From SPDF01 sp963812085 (lineage in GTDB: Bacteria > Gemmatimonadota > Gemmatimonadetes > Gemmatimonadales > GWC2-71-9), in assembly GCA_963812085.1 (NCBI GenBank), contig CAWETL010000009.1, forward strand, positions 372,001 through 436,000: a DNA stretch of 64,000 nucleotides, given 5' to 3'. The notes beneath the pieces were generated by a model. The model ran no database searches. It was given only the letters and a program-made list of their open reading frames with translations, and had not been told where the DNA came from. Made by a program: the position numbers and the translations under genes. This document shows positions 16,849 to 25,378 of the stretch, piece after piece. How positions within the stretch are numbered: position 1 is the first letter of the stretch; each line of letters starts with the position of its first letter.

Positions 16849-18197
16849 CAGGTGACCCGCACGCGATAGGTCAGCGTGGTCTCGCCCTTGGCAGGAACCG
16901 TCAGCCGGAACCGGACCCGCGTGCTCGACACCCGGTCGGCCGTGACGGAGCTCTGGACGACCGACCAGTCGCCGCCCCGCTCCTCGAGCACGTCCACGAC
17001 GGCGGCGGAGTCGGTCGCGTTCGCCACGGTCACGCTGTAGTCCGCGGTGGCGGTGTACCGGCCGTTCTTGTCCCGCACGCTGCTGTAGGTGGTCTGCGTG
17101 CGCCTGGCCGTCAGGTCGAAGGCGGTGCCGGCGCCGAGCTCGAGCGGCTGTCCGGCCGCGGTGTGGCCGATGGCGGACTCGCCGATGAGCTGCAGCCGGC
17201 CCGCGGCGTCCGCCTGGTAGATCCGTGCCGCGCCGCCCGGCACCGGCGTGTCGCCGAACGGCGTCTTGAGCGCGCGCGTCACCACGTAGGTGACCGACAC
17301 CGGCACGTCCTGCGCGTCACCGTACTGCTGGAGGCCGCCCCAGTAGGGAAGGCCGGACTGGACCACGAGCCGCTTGGCCACCGGCGCCGTCGTCGGCTCG
17401 AAGAGCGCCACGATGGAAGTCTGTCCCGGCCGGAGCGTGACCCTGCCCGGCACGGTGTACAGGTGAGCCTCGCCGATGCGCTGCTCCTCGGCGGGCGCGC
17501 CTTCAAACGCCACGGCCGCCATGGCCGGGCCCCGAGCCGCCTTCATCCGGTCGGTCGGCGCCGAGCCGACGTTTCCCGCGAGCAGCTGGAGTTCGGCGTC
17601 CGCCACGCTCAGCGTGCCCGACTGTACCACCGCCTCGCCGGTGACCCGCGCCTCCTTGCCGCCGAGCACGACCTGGTAGCTCGCGTTCCAGTCGGCGCCG
17701 GTGGTGAAATAGCCGAGACCGAGGGTCGGCAGCGACTGGGCGCTCTTGAGTGAGAGCCGCACCGTCGGGTCCACGATCACCAGGTCGGCCGGGAAGCGCG
17801 GCGTGCCCGGGGCCAGGAAGCCGACCGTCCCGTCGGCGTAGCGGTAGCGCTCCGGGTCCACCGCGAGCAGGGTGGCGCGCACCGTGTCGGTCGGCGTCCG
17901 CACGAACGTGAGCTCCCGGCCGACCGCGCGGCGGAGCGTGCTCTGCTGGTCGACCCCGCCGTCGTAGGTGGCGGCCATGATGCTCACCGCCGGGTCGAGC
18001 GGGAAGAGCGAGGCGGGATCGAGGGCGCCGAGGCTCACTCGCTGGTCCGAGGCGCCCTTGGGGACCGCCACCGGCAGGGTACGGCGCACGAGGACGCGGC
18101 CGTCGTTGTAGATCGTCAGCCCGGTCTGGGCGCTTACGGGACCAGCGGCCGACAGCAGCAGGGCCGCCACGCTCAGGGCACGAAGAGGGGAGTTCAT
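16845..18197 (-). CDS. Exported DUF4139-family protein
   Basis: A 450-residue protein with a signal peptide (MNSPLRALSVAALLLSAAG, cleavage likely after VSAQ). The mature part is beta-rich; TIYNDGRVLVRRTLPVAVPKG at the start and LGYFTTGADWNASYQV near residue 170 resemble DUF4139 / MuiA-type proteins, whose function is unknown. The ATG at 18197 is chosen over the longer open frame because it puts the signal peptide at the N-terminus. It overlaps the small zinc-ribbon gene upstream by four bases. Confidence 0.75.
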   Translation of the reverse strand: MNSPLRALSVAALLLSAAGPVSAQTGLTIYNDGRVLVRRTLPVAVPKGASDQRVSLGALDPASLFPLDPAVSIMAATYDGGVDQQSTLRRAVGRELTFVRTPTDTVRATLLAVDPERYRYADGTVGFLAPGTPRFPADLVIVDPTVRLSLKSAQSLPTLGLGYFTTGADWNASYQVVLGGKEARVTGEAVVQSGTLSVADAELQLLAGNVGSAPTDRMKAARGPAMAAVAFEGAPAEEQRIGEAHLYTVPGRVTLRPGQTSIVALFEPTTAPVAKRLVVQSGLPYWGGLQQYGDAQDVPVSVTYVVTRALKTPFGDTPVPGGAARIYQADAAGRLQLIGESAIGHTAAGQPLELGAGTAFDLTARRTQTTYSSVRDKNGRYTATADYSVTVANATDSAAVVDVLEERGGDWSVVQSSVTADRVSSTRVRFRLTVPAKGETTLTYRVRVTW

Positions 18198-18490
18198 CGG
18201 GGCAGGTACTCCATGGCGATGCGGCTCACGATTCGCCGCGTCAGGACGTAAGTGACCAGGACGCCGATGGCGCCGTAGATGCGCCCGAGCCCGGCCTCGG
18301 CCGGCACCGCGAGCCACACGTAGGCGGCCATGAGGACCGTCGCGCCGAGCGCGACCTTGCCGGCGAGCCGGCCGGCGCGCGCCTCGCGCCGGGCGTGGCA
18401 TTCGGGGCAATCGGTGCCCCAGCGGAGGCCAAACACCCGCTTGCCGCAGGTGAGGCAGGGAACGTCAGGCGATCCGCCGGACAACTGCAT
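18194..18490 (-). CDS. Small zinc-ribbon membrane protein, unknown role
   Basis: A 98-residue protein with an N-terminal zinc ribbon (CLTCGKRVF...DCPECHARRE, two CxxC pairs) followed by two hydrophobic helices (about residues 45-65 and 68-85). This architecture suggests a cytoplasmic zinc-binding head on a membrane hairpin. Its start lies inside the end of the isocitrate dehydrogenase gene (26-base overlap), and its stop overlaps the DUF4139 gene, so it belongs to the same operon. I do not recognise a named family. Confidence 0.7.
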   Translation of the reverse strand: MQLSGGSPDVPCLTCGKRVFGLRWGTDCPECHARREARAGRLAGKVALGATVLMAAYVWLAVPAEAGLGRIYGAIGVLVTYVLTRRIVSRIAMEYLPR

Positions 18491-19481
18491 CGCCGAACTC
18501 CGTGGTCGTGGCGCGTCCGCCGAGGTCGCGGGTGCGCACCTTGTCCTGCTCGATGACGCCCGCCACGGCGGCGCGGACGTGGTTGCCGGCCTCGGTCTCG
18601 CCGAGGTGGTCGAGCATCATCGCCCCGGCCAGGATGAGCGCGGCGGGATTGGCGATCCCCTTCCCCGCGATGTCGGGCGCGCTGCCGTGCACCGCCTCGA
18701 AGATCGCGGCCTGCTTCCCGATGTTGCCCCCCGGCGCCAGGCCGAGGCCGCCGATGAGCCCGGAGGCGAGGTCGCTCAGGATGTCGCCGAACATGTTGGT
18801 GGTCACCATCACGTCGAACTGTTCCGGACGGATGACCATCTGCATCGCCGTGTTGTCGATGATCAGGTCGTTGGACTCGACGCGGCCCGCGTACTCCTGG
18901 GCCACCGCCCGCCCGACCTCGAGGAAGAGGCCGCTGACCATCTTCAGGATGTTGGCCTTGTGGATGATCGTGACCTTGGTCCGGCCGTTCCGCACCGCGT
19001 ACTCGAAGGCGTACCGGATGATGCGCTCGCACCCGAACCGGGTCACGATCGCCATCGACTCCGCCACCGCCCGCGGGTCGTCGCCCACGCGGACGAAGTG
19101 CTCCACGCCGACGTAGAGGCCTTCCACGTTCTCCCGCACCAGCACGATGTCCACGTTCGGGAAGCGCCCGACCCCCTCGACGGAGCGGGTCGGGCGCACG
19201 TTCGCGAAGAGCTCGAACTCCTTGCGCAGCGCCACGTTCACGGAGCGGTAGCCGGTGCCGACCGGCGTGGTGAGCGGACCCTTGAGCCCGAGCCGCGTCC
19301 GGCGGATGCTTTCGACCGTGGCGTCGGGCAGCGGATCGCCGTGCCGGTCCACTGCCGCCATCCCCGCCAGCTGCTCGTCCCAGTCGAACCGGAGGCCGGT
19401 CGCTTCCAGCACCTTCCTGGTGACCGCCGTGATCTCCGGGCCGATGCCGTCGCCCGGAATGAGGGTGACCGGGTGACTCAC
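18465..19481 (-). CDS. NAD-type isocitrate/isopropylmalate dehydrogenase family enzyme
   Basis: A 338-residue decarboxylating dehydrogenase. LIPGDGIGPEI is the N-terminal signature. GPLTTPVGTGYRSVNVALRKEF and RENVEGLYVG match NAD-dependent isocitrate dehydrogenases of the IDH3-like group more than LeuB. NMFGDILSDLASGLIGGLG carries the metal-binding aspartates, and HGSAPDIAGKGIANP is typical near the cofactor site. The likely reaction is isocitrate to 2-oxoglutarate in the TCA cycle; homoisocitrate or isopropylmalate cannot be fully excluded. The secreted protein gene upstream ends inside its start. Confidence 0.88.
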   Translation of the reverse strand: MSHPVTLIPGDGIGPEITAVTRKVLEATGLRFDWDEQLAGMAAVDRHGDPLPDATVESIRRTRLGLKGPLTTPVGTGYRSVNVALRKEFELFANVRPTRSVEGVGRFPNVDIVLVRENVEGLYVGVEHFVRVGDDPRAVAESMAIVTRFGCERIIRYAFEYAVRNGRTKVTIIHKANILKMVSGLFLEVGRAVAQEYAGRVESNDLIIDNTAMQMVIRPEQFDVMVTTNMFGDILSDLASGLIGGLGLAPGGNIGKQAAIFEAVHGSAPDIAGKGIANPAALILAGAMMLDHLGETEAGNHVRAAVAGVIEQDKVRTRDLGGRATTTEFGDAVVRRIA

Positions 19482-20167
19482 TGGTCGACCGAGAGGACGG
19501 GAAGGAGGATGGTCATCGCGGAGTCGAGCGCCGCGGCGGGGGTCGCGCCGGGCGCGATGATGTAGCTGCGGAAGATGACGTCACCGAGGCGAGTATCCAC
19601 GCCGACCAGGTTCAGCGCTGCCACGACCGCGCCAGTGCTGTCGTGGCGGAAGGAGACGGCCGCGGGCACCAGCATGAAGCGCCCGCCGGCGATCGCCATG
19701 AGCGTGCGCATGTTGGAGATGAGCGGGTCGGGGACCTTCTTGAGTTCCGGGCTCCGGAGCGCCGACTGACCCATGTAGTCCGGATCGGCCGCGATGCCAG
19801 GCGCCTGCCTGGCCATGCTCCGGAGCTGCGCGGGCAGCTTCCAGTTCACTTCCGGGGCCCGCATCATCAGCGCGTCGCCGACCAGCGAATCCACCCAGCG
19901 CGTGGCAACCGTGCGGTCGGTGAAGGGCGGCTTGCCCACCAGCGAGTCCCGCGCGACCACCAGCGTGGCGGGCAGCACGCCCACGACCTGGCCGGCGATG
20001 CCTTGCGTGTTGAGCGCGATCGGCGGCGGAGTCTTGGGCTTGACGAGCGGTTTCGGCGCCGGCATCGAGGACTGGGCCTGGGCCGGAGTGGCCCCGGGGC
20101 CTCCCCAGGCAGCGGCGGCAATGACCGCCAGGGCCGTGAGGACGAAGCGTCGGAGGCAACGATTCAC
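19478..20167 (-). CDS. Secreted protein of unknown function
   Basis: A 229-residue protein with a signal peptide (MNRCLRRFVLTALAVIAAAAW, cleavage likely near AQAQ at residue 32) followed by a proline-rich linker. The rest looks globular, with no motif I recognise. It is probably periplasmic or secreted. Its 3' end overlaps the isocitrate dehydrogenase start by 4 bases, so it heads the minus-strand group 16845-20167. The 160 bases upstream (20168-20327) show nothing I can name. Confidence 0.6.
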   Translation of the reverse strand: MNRCLRRFVLTALAVIAAAAWGGPGATPAQAQSSMPAPKPLVKPKTPPPIALNTQGIAGQVVGVLPATLVVARDSLVGKPPFTDRTVATRWVDSLVGDALMMRAPEVNWKLPAQLRSMARQAPGIAADPDYMGQSALRSPELKKVPDPLISNMRTLMAIAGGRFMLVPAAVSFRHDSTGAVVAALNLVGVDTRLGDVIFRSYIIAPGATPAAALDSAMTILLPVLSVDQ

Positions 20168-20327
20168 GAAGGACTCCCGGTTCGGTCCGGCGCCGCCTGG
20201 GTCCCACGGCGCCGGTCGCAGGTAAGTCGCGAGTGGATAACGTGATACCGCCCTCCGGCCGAGCGGGCCTGGAGGGGCAGGAACTGGGGAAAGCTAATGG
20301 GTCGGGGGGGATGGGGGCGAGGGCGGG

Positions 20328-21194
20328 CTATTCCAGCGAAAGGCCCCCGTCCACGGCCAAAACCTGGCCAGTCACGTGGCGCGCTTCGTCGGAGCAGAGG
20401 AAGGTGATGACCCGGGCCACGTCGGCCGGCTCGGCCACCCGGCCGAGCACCGAGTGCTTCTTGGCCCGCTCGATCACGTCGTCCGGCAGCATTCCCATCC
20501 GCTCGGTGCGGATGAACCCGGGGGCGACGGCGTTGACGTTGACGTTCGATGGTCCGAGCTCGACCGCCGCGGCGCGCGTGAGCCCGATGACACCCGCCTT
20601 GCTCGCCGCGTAGTTGGCGACGCCGAACCCCGGGCGGTCGGCCTGGTGCGCGCTGACGTTCACGATCTTGCCGTACTGCTGCGCGCGGAAGACGGGCGAT
20701 ACCGCCCGGATGCACTGAAAGGTGCCGGTGATGTTCGTCTCGAGCACGTCTTTCCAGGCCCGGTCGGGCATCCGCCAGAGCGCCCCGTCGATGGCGATAC
20801 CGGCGTTGTTGACCAGGATGTGCAGGCCGCCCAGTTCCGCCTTGGCCGCGGCCATGAACTGGTCCACCGCCCGCGCGTCCCGCACGTCGCACTTGGCCGC
20901 GAACACCTCGACGCCCATCGCGCGGAGCGCCGTTTCGGTGAGCAGGGCCTGCTCGGTGACGTCCCGGCCGGGGAGGTCCACGAAGCAGAACGCCACGTGG
21001 CACCCCACCCGCCCGAACTCCAGCGCGATGGCCCGCCCGAGCCCGGTCGCCCCGCCGGTCACCACCGCGACGCGGCCCTTGAACCCCGTCTCCGCCGTCA
21101 CCGGCTGCGGCTGCTCCAGCACGGCGCCCCCGCTTCGGCGCGGACGCGCGGCTTCCCACGGGGTGCCTTTGTACTCGGGCGTCGGGTTCGGCAT
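20328..21194 (-). CDS. SDR oxidoreductase, acetoacetyl-CoA reductase (FabG/PhaB)-like
   Basis: A 288-residue SDR with an extra N-terminal arm of about 40 residues. VVTGGATGLGRAIALEFG is the cofactor loop, NNAGIAIDG and NVSAHQADRPGFGVANYAASK carry the catalytic Asn/Ser/Tyr/Lys set, and the end TGQVLAVDGGLSLE is typical of FabG/PhaB. Likely a 3-oxoacyl or acetoacetyl-CoA reductase using NADPH; the exact substrate is inferred. The ATG at 21194 gives a normal N-terminus. The 133 bases upstream to cstA are G-rich and contain no gene. Confidence 0.85.
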   Translation of the reverse strand: MPNPTPEYKGTPWEAARPRRSGGAVLEQPQPVTAETGFKGRVAVVTGGATGLGRAIALEFGRVGCHVAFCFVDLPGRDVTEQALLTETALRAMGVEVFAAKCDVRDARAVDQFMAAAKAELGGLHILVNNAGIAIDGALWRMPDRAWKDVLETNITGTFQCIRAVSPVFRAQQYGKIVNVSAHQADRPGFGVANYAASKAGVIGLTRAAAVELGPSNVNVNAVAPGFIRTERMGMLPDDVIERAKKHSVLGRVAEPADVARVITFLCSDEARHVTGQVLAVDGGLSLE

Positions 21195-21327
21195 AGGGGG
21201 ACGAAGGTACGGCGCGGAAGTGGGGAGGGCAAGAAGGCGGGGCCACAGCGGCGGGGAAGCGGGGATGCGGGGAAGCAGGACGGAGCATCCGCTTCCGGCC
21301 GTCTCGAATCGCACGCATCTTACGACC

Positions 21328-23361
21328 ATGCAGACACTGCTCTGGATCCTGATCTCCCTGGTCGGCGCGGCGGCGTGGGGCGTGCTCGCGCTGCACCGCG
21401 GGGAGACCATCAACGCCGCCTGGCTGGTTCTCGCCGCCGTCGGCACCTACCTCGTGGCCTACCGGTTCTACGCCCGGTTCCTCGCCACCCGCGTCCTCGC
21501 GCTCGACCCACGGCGAGCCACCCCCGCTGAACGGCTGGGCAACGGCCGCGATTTCGTCCCCACCACGCGCGGGGTGCTCTTCGGCCATCACTTCGCGGCG
21601 ATCGCCGGGGCCGGCCCCCTCGTGGGCCCCGTGCTGGCCGCACAGTTCGGCTACCTCCCCGGGCTCCTCTGGATCGTCTTCGGCGTGGTGCTTGGCGGCG
21701 CGGTGCAGGACTTCGTCATCCTCAGCGCCTCGATGCGCCGGGACGGCAAGTCGCTCGGCCAGATGGCCAAGGAGGAGATCGGCCCGACCACCGGCCTCGC
21801 GGCGATGATCGCGATCCTGGCGATCATGGTGATCCTCCTCGCGGTGCTGGCGCTCGTGGTGGTCAACGCCCTGCGCGACAGCCCGTGGGGAATGTTCACG
21901 ATCGCGTGCACCATCCCGATCGCGCTCCTCATGGGATTCTGGATGAAGGTGTGGCGGCCGGGGCGCACCCTCGAGGCCACCGCCGCCGGCATCGTGCTGC
22001 TGCTCCTGGCGCTGGTGGCCGGGCGATACGTGGCCGAGAGCCCCGTGCTCGCCCCGCTGTTCACGGCGGAGGGCAGCACCATTGCCTGGCTCATCATCGG
22101 GTACGGCTTCGTGGCCAGCGTCCTCCCCGTCTGGATGCTGCTCTGTCCGCGGGACTACCTCTCCACCTTCATGAAGGTCGGCACCATCCTGCTGCTGGCC
22201 GTGGGCATCCTCGTGGTGCTGCCCCCGCTCAAGCTGCCTGCGCTCACCCGCTTCATCGACGGCACCGGCCCGGTGTTCGCGGGGAAGCTCTTCCCATTCG
22301 TGTTCATCACCATCGCCTGCGGCGCCATCAGCGGCTTCCACGCGATGGTCGCCAGCGGCACGACCCCCAAGATGCTCCGCCGCGAGAACGACGCCCTCCT
22401 GATCGGCTACGGCGGCATGCTGACCGAGTCGTTCGTCGCGGTGATGGCGCTCTGCGCCGCCGCGGTGCTCGACCCCGGCGTCTATTTCGCGATCAACGCG
22501 CCCCTCGGCGCGCTCGGCGGCTCGCTCGACGCCGCCGCGGAGACGATCCGGACGTGGGGATTCGCCGTCACGCCGGCGCAGATGCAGGCGCTCGCCGCCT
22601 CCGTCGGAGAATCCACGCTGCTGGCGCGCACCGGCGGGGCGCCCTCGCTGGCCGTCGGGATGGCGCAGATCTTTTCCGGCGCCTTCGGGGCGCACCTCAC
22701 CGCGCTCTGGTACCACTTCGCCATCATGTTCGAGGCGCTCTTCATCCTGACCACGGTGGACACCGGCACCCGCGTGGGGCGCTTCATGTTCCAGGAGCTC
22801 GCCGGCCACGTCTGGACGCCGCTGGGGCGGACCTCCTGGTACCCGAGCACCGTCTTCGCCTCCGCGGCGGTGGTGGCCGGCTGGGGATGGTTCCTGCTGC
22901 AGGGCGTGCAGGACCCCCTCGGCGGCATCAACACGCTCTGGCCGCTCTTCGGCATCAGCAACCAGCTCCTGGCCGCCGTGGCGCTCGCGGTCGGCACCAC
23001 GGTGCTGATCCGCTCCGGCAAGGCGCGCTACGCCTGGGTCACCCTCCTGCCCATGGCGTGGCTCCTCGTGGTCACCCTCACCGCGGGATGGCAGAAACTC
23101 TTCTCGGCCGACCCGCGGCTCGGCTTCCTGGCGCACGCGGCCGCCACCGCCGCGCAGGTGGCCGCGGGCACCCTCGACCCCGCGCGCGGTGCGCGCCTGG
23201 TCATGAACGACCGGATCGACGCGGTCGTGGCCGCGGTGTTCATGGCGGTGGTGGTCCTGGTGGTGATATCGTCGATGCGGGTCTGGCTGGGGGTGCTGCG
23301 GGGCCGCATCCCGGTGCGATCGAAGGAGACGCCTTTCGTGGAGACGACCTATGCGGTCTGA
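21328..23361 (+). CDS. cstA: CstA-family pyruvate/peptide transporter
   Basis: A 677-residue polytopic membrane protein of the carbon-starvation CstA/BtsT family, which import pyruvate or peptides. The first helices (LLWILISLVGAAAWGVLAL), GKSLGQMAKEEIGP near residue 140 and TTPKMLRRENDALLIGYGGM near residue 345 fit CstA, as does FGISNQLLAAVAL near residue 545. It is immediately followed by ybdD, the usual partner, whose start overlaps its last codons. The substrate is inferred from the family. Confidence 0.9.
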   Translation: MQTLLWILISLVGAAAWGVLALHRGETINAAWLVLAAVGTYLVAYRFYARFLATRVLALDPRRATPAERLGNGRDFVPTTRGVLFGHHFAAIAGAGPLVGPVLAAQFGYLPGLLWIVFGVVLGGAVQDFVILSASMRRDGKSLGQMAKEEIGPTTGLAAMIAILAIMVILLAVLALVVVNALRDSPWGMFTIACTIPIALLMGFWMKVWRPGRTLEATAAGIVLLLLALVAGRYVAESPVLAPLFTAEGSTIAWLIIGYGFVASVLPVWMLLCPRDYLSTFMKVGTILLLAVGILVVLPPLKLPALTRFIDGTGPVFAGKLFPFVFITIACGAISGFHAMVASGTTPKMLRRENDALLIGYGGMLTESFVAVMALCAAAVLDPGVYFAINAPLGALGGSLDAAAETIRTWGFAVTPAQMQALAASVGESTLLARTGGAPSLAVGMAQIFSGAFGAHLTALWYHFAIMFEALFILTTVDTGTRVGRFMFQELAGHVWTPLGRTSWYPSTVFASAAVVAGWGWFLLQGVQDPLGGINTLWPLFGISNQLLAAVALAVGTTVLIRSGKARYAWVTLLPMAWLLVVTLTAGWQKLFSADPRLGFLAHAAATAAQVAAGTLDPARGARLVMNDRIDAVVAAVFMAVVVLVVISSMRVWLGVLRGRIPVRSKETPFVETTYAV

Positions 23362-23545
23362 GCGGCCGGGGCGCGCCGCGCGGTGGTCGGCCGTGCTCCG
23401 GCGGATTTGCGGCATGCCGGACTACGACGCGTTCGTGGCGCACCTGCGGGAGCACCACCCCGGGACCCCGGCGCCGAGCGTGCGGGAGTACTACGCCCAG
23501 TTCGTCGCCGCCCGGTACGGCGACGCACCCACGAGGTGCTGCTGA
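23351..23545 (+). CDS. YbdD/YjiX family small protein (CstA partner)
   Basis: A 64-residue protein. CGMPDYDAFVAHLREHHPG and SVREYYAQFVAARYG followed by a Cys-Cys end (TRCC) match the YbdD/YjiX family, which is nearly always encoded directly after cstA/btsT and is thought to support the transporter. Its ATG overlaps the cstA stop by 11 bases and its TGA shares a base with the next ATG, so the three genes are translationally coupled. It is cytoplasmic and soluble by composition. Confidence 0.88.
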   Translation: MRSERPGRAARWSAVLRRICGMPDYDAFVAHLREHHPGTPAPSVREYYAQFVAARYGDAPTRCC

Positions 23546-24129
23546 TGAACCGCCTGGTCCGGTATTTCGTGAATGGCCTGATCCTCTCCACGCCGATCGC
23601 CGTCACCCTCTATGTGTGCTGGCGGTTCTTCCGCGCGGTGGACAGCTGGCTCAACCTGCCGTGGCAGGGCGTCGGGTTCCTGGTGACGGTCGCGCTGATC
23701 ACGATGGTCGGCTGGCTCGCGACCACCTTCCTGTGGAATTCGCTCTTCGGGCTCGTCGAGCGGGCCATGGAACGGCTTCCGCTCGTGCGCTTTCTCTACA
23801 ACTCGCTCAAGGAAGTCCTCGGCGCGTTCGTCGGGGAAAAGAAGCGCTTCGACCGGCCGGTGATCGTGAACATGATGCCGGGCGGCACCGCCCGCGCCCT
23901 GGGCTTCCTCACGCGGGAATCGCTGGACTCCCTCGGGCTGCCCGGGCTCGTGGCCGTCTACCTGCCGCAGTCGTACAACTTTGCCGGGCAGGTGCTGCTC
24001 TTCCCCGCCGAGCACGTCACGCCCCTCGTCGGCCCGGCCAGCAGCGACGTGATGGCGTTCATCGTGTCGGGGGGCGTGGTGGAAGGAGGCGAGCGGGGGA
24101 GCGAAGCGCCAGCCACCCCACCGCGGTGA
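23545..24129 (+). CDS. DUF502 family membrane protein
   Basis: A 194-residue protein with two N-terminal hydrophobic helices (about residues 8-30 and 45-68) and a soluble C-terminal domain. FVNGLILSTPIAVTLYV and ERLPLVRFLYNSLKEV are typical of the DUF502 family, of unknown function. The C-terminal 30 residues are encoded opposite the end of the MFS gene on the other strand (71-base convergent overlap), which may mean that the natural stop was lost and the tail is an extension. The ATG is fused to the ybdD stop. Confidence 0.82.
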   Translation: MNRLVRYFVNGLILSTPIAVTLYVCWRFFRAVDSWLNLPWQGVGFLVTVALITMVGWLATTFLWNSLFGLVERAMERLPLVRFLYNSLKEVLGAFVGEKKRFDRPVIVNMMPGGTARALGFLTRESLDSLGLPGLVAVYLPQSYNFAGQVLLFPAEHVTPLVGPASSDVMAFIVSGGVVEGGERGSEAPATPPR

Positions 24130-25267
24130 GCGCGAGGAGCGCCGCCGACACCCGGAGCGCGGCCCCCGGCCCCGAGGTCTGGTAGAGCCACCCGAACAGG
24201 AGCCCCGCCGGCAGGGCGGCGAACCCGGTCACCGCGTGATAGGCCCCGAAGCCGCGGCCCGTCCGGACCGGTGCCAGCTGCGCCACCAGCGAGCGCTCCG
24301 CCGGCTCCAGCAGGCCGTTCGCCAATCCAAGCACGAGGAAGATTCCCACCCCCGCCAACTCGCCCGGGCTGCCGCCCATTCCCCATGACACCGCCGCGTA
24401 GATCAGCCCGCCAACGGTCACGGTGCCCCGCGTGCCGAGCAGGTCGCTGAGCCACCCGCCCGGGTACGACGCCGCGGTGCGCACCACGTGCAGGCCGGCC
24501 CAGACCAGCGGGATCGTGGCGACGGCGACCCCGAGCCCCTGGAGCCGGAGCAGCAGCAGCGCCTCGGGCACCCGGAAGAGCGTCATCGCGGAGAGCATGA
24601 GGACCGGACCCCAGAAGACGCGCCCCGTCGCGTCGGCGACCGTGGCGGCCTTGGGTGGCGACGGCCGCTGCACGGCGTGCCGGAGGACGTAGATCAGCAC
24701 CAGCAGCACCAGAAGCCCCGGCAGCACGGTCCAGCCGATCACCTGCCGCACGTCCAGGCCGTTCCGAAGCAGGAACCACGCGGCGAGGGAGCCAAGTACC
24801 GCGCCGAAGTGATCCGCCGCGCGGTGGAAGCCGAAGGCGCGCCCGAGAAGCGCCGGCGGAGTGGCCGAGGCGAGCATCGCGTCCCGCGCAGGAGTGCGAA
24901 GCCCCTTCCCCACCCGGTCGATGACGCGGAATCCGAGGACCTGCATTCCCGATCCGGCCAGCGAGATCAGCGGCCGCACCAGGAGGGCAGTGGCATACCC
25001 GCTGAGCACCAGCGGCTTCCTCCAGCCCGGGCGATCAGCCCATCGGCCAGTGATCCCCTTCAGCACAGCCGACGTGAGGTCCGAGGCGCCGTCGAGCGCC
25101 CCGAGCAGGGTCGCGCTCCCCCCGAGCGAGGTGATGAACGCCGGGAGGAGGGGATAGACCATCTCGCTCGCGAAGTCATTGAAGAGCGAGACCAGCGAGA
25201 GACCCTTGACGGTGGCGGGGAGGCCGCGGGGCAGCGGGGAAGCGGCGGCCGGGTGTCGGGCTGTCAT
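24059..25267 (-). CDS. MFS transporter, unknown substrate
   Basis: A 402-residue, about twelve-helix transporter. The N-terminal LSLVSLFNDFASEMVYPLLPAF is typical of an MFS subgroup often annotated as multidrug or tetracycline-like exporters, and the loop DRVGKGLRTPARDAML lies where the motif A region is expected. Substrate unknown. A near-perfect 20-bp palindrome lies 9 bases upstream of the ATG, so it is probably under repressor control. There is no SD, so the transcript may be leaderless. It is divergent from the metallopeptidase gene. Confidence 0.85.
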   Translation of the reverse strand: MTARHPAAASPLPRGLPATVKGLSLVSLFNDFASEMVYPLLPAFITSLGGSATLLGALDGASDLTSAVLKGITGRWADRPGWRKPLVLSGYATALLVRPLISLAGSGMQVLGFRVIDRVGKGLRTPARDAMLASATPPALLGRAFGFHRAADHFGAVLGSLAAWFLLRNGLDVRQVIGWTVLPGLLVLLVLIYVLRHAVQRPSPPKAATVADATGRVFWGPVLMLSAMTLFRVPEALLLLRLQGLGVAVATIPLVWAGLHVVRTAASYPGGWLSDLLGTRGTVTVGGLIYAAVSWGMGGSPGELAGVGIFLVLGLANGLLEPAERSLVAQLAPVRTGRGFGAYHAVTGFAALPAGLLFGWLYQTSGPGAALRVSAALLALTAVGWLALRSPARLLPPRPPTR

Positions 25268-25276
25268 TAAGTCATT

Positions 25277-25296
25277 GACCTATAACGTTTTAGGTC
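25277..25296. promoter_or_regulatory. 20-bp palindromic operator candidate in a divergent promoter
   Basis: GACCTATAACGTTTTAGGTC is palindromic in 9 of 10 base pairs, centred on AACGTT. It lies 9 bases before the MFS start codon, between two divergent genes, and overlaps a -10-like TATAGG on the minus strand. The size and symmetry fit a dimeric TetR-, MarR- or ArsR-type repressor, but no such gene is in the window. Confidence 0.55.
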
Positions 25297-25378
25297 GAGG
25301 ATCAGCGCTGCAGAGATGGCGGTTGACACCGTAGCCCCGCCTGTGGATTGGGGGCCATGCCACTAGATTTGCCCCCCC

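Noticed and set aside
20168..20327. tRNA-like GGTTCGGTCC stretch
   Set aside because: No cloverleaf or acceptor stem can be drawn around it; no tRNA or rRNA gene was found by eye in the gaps of the window.
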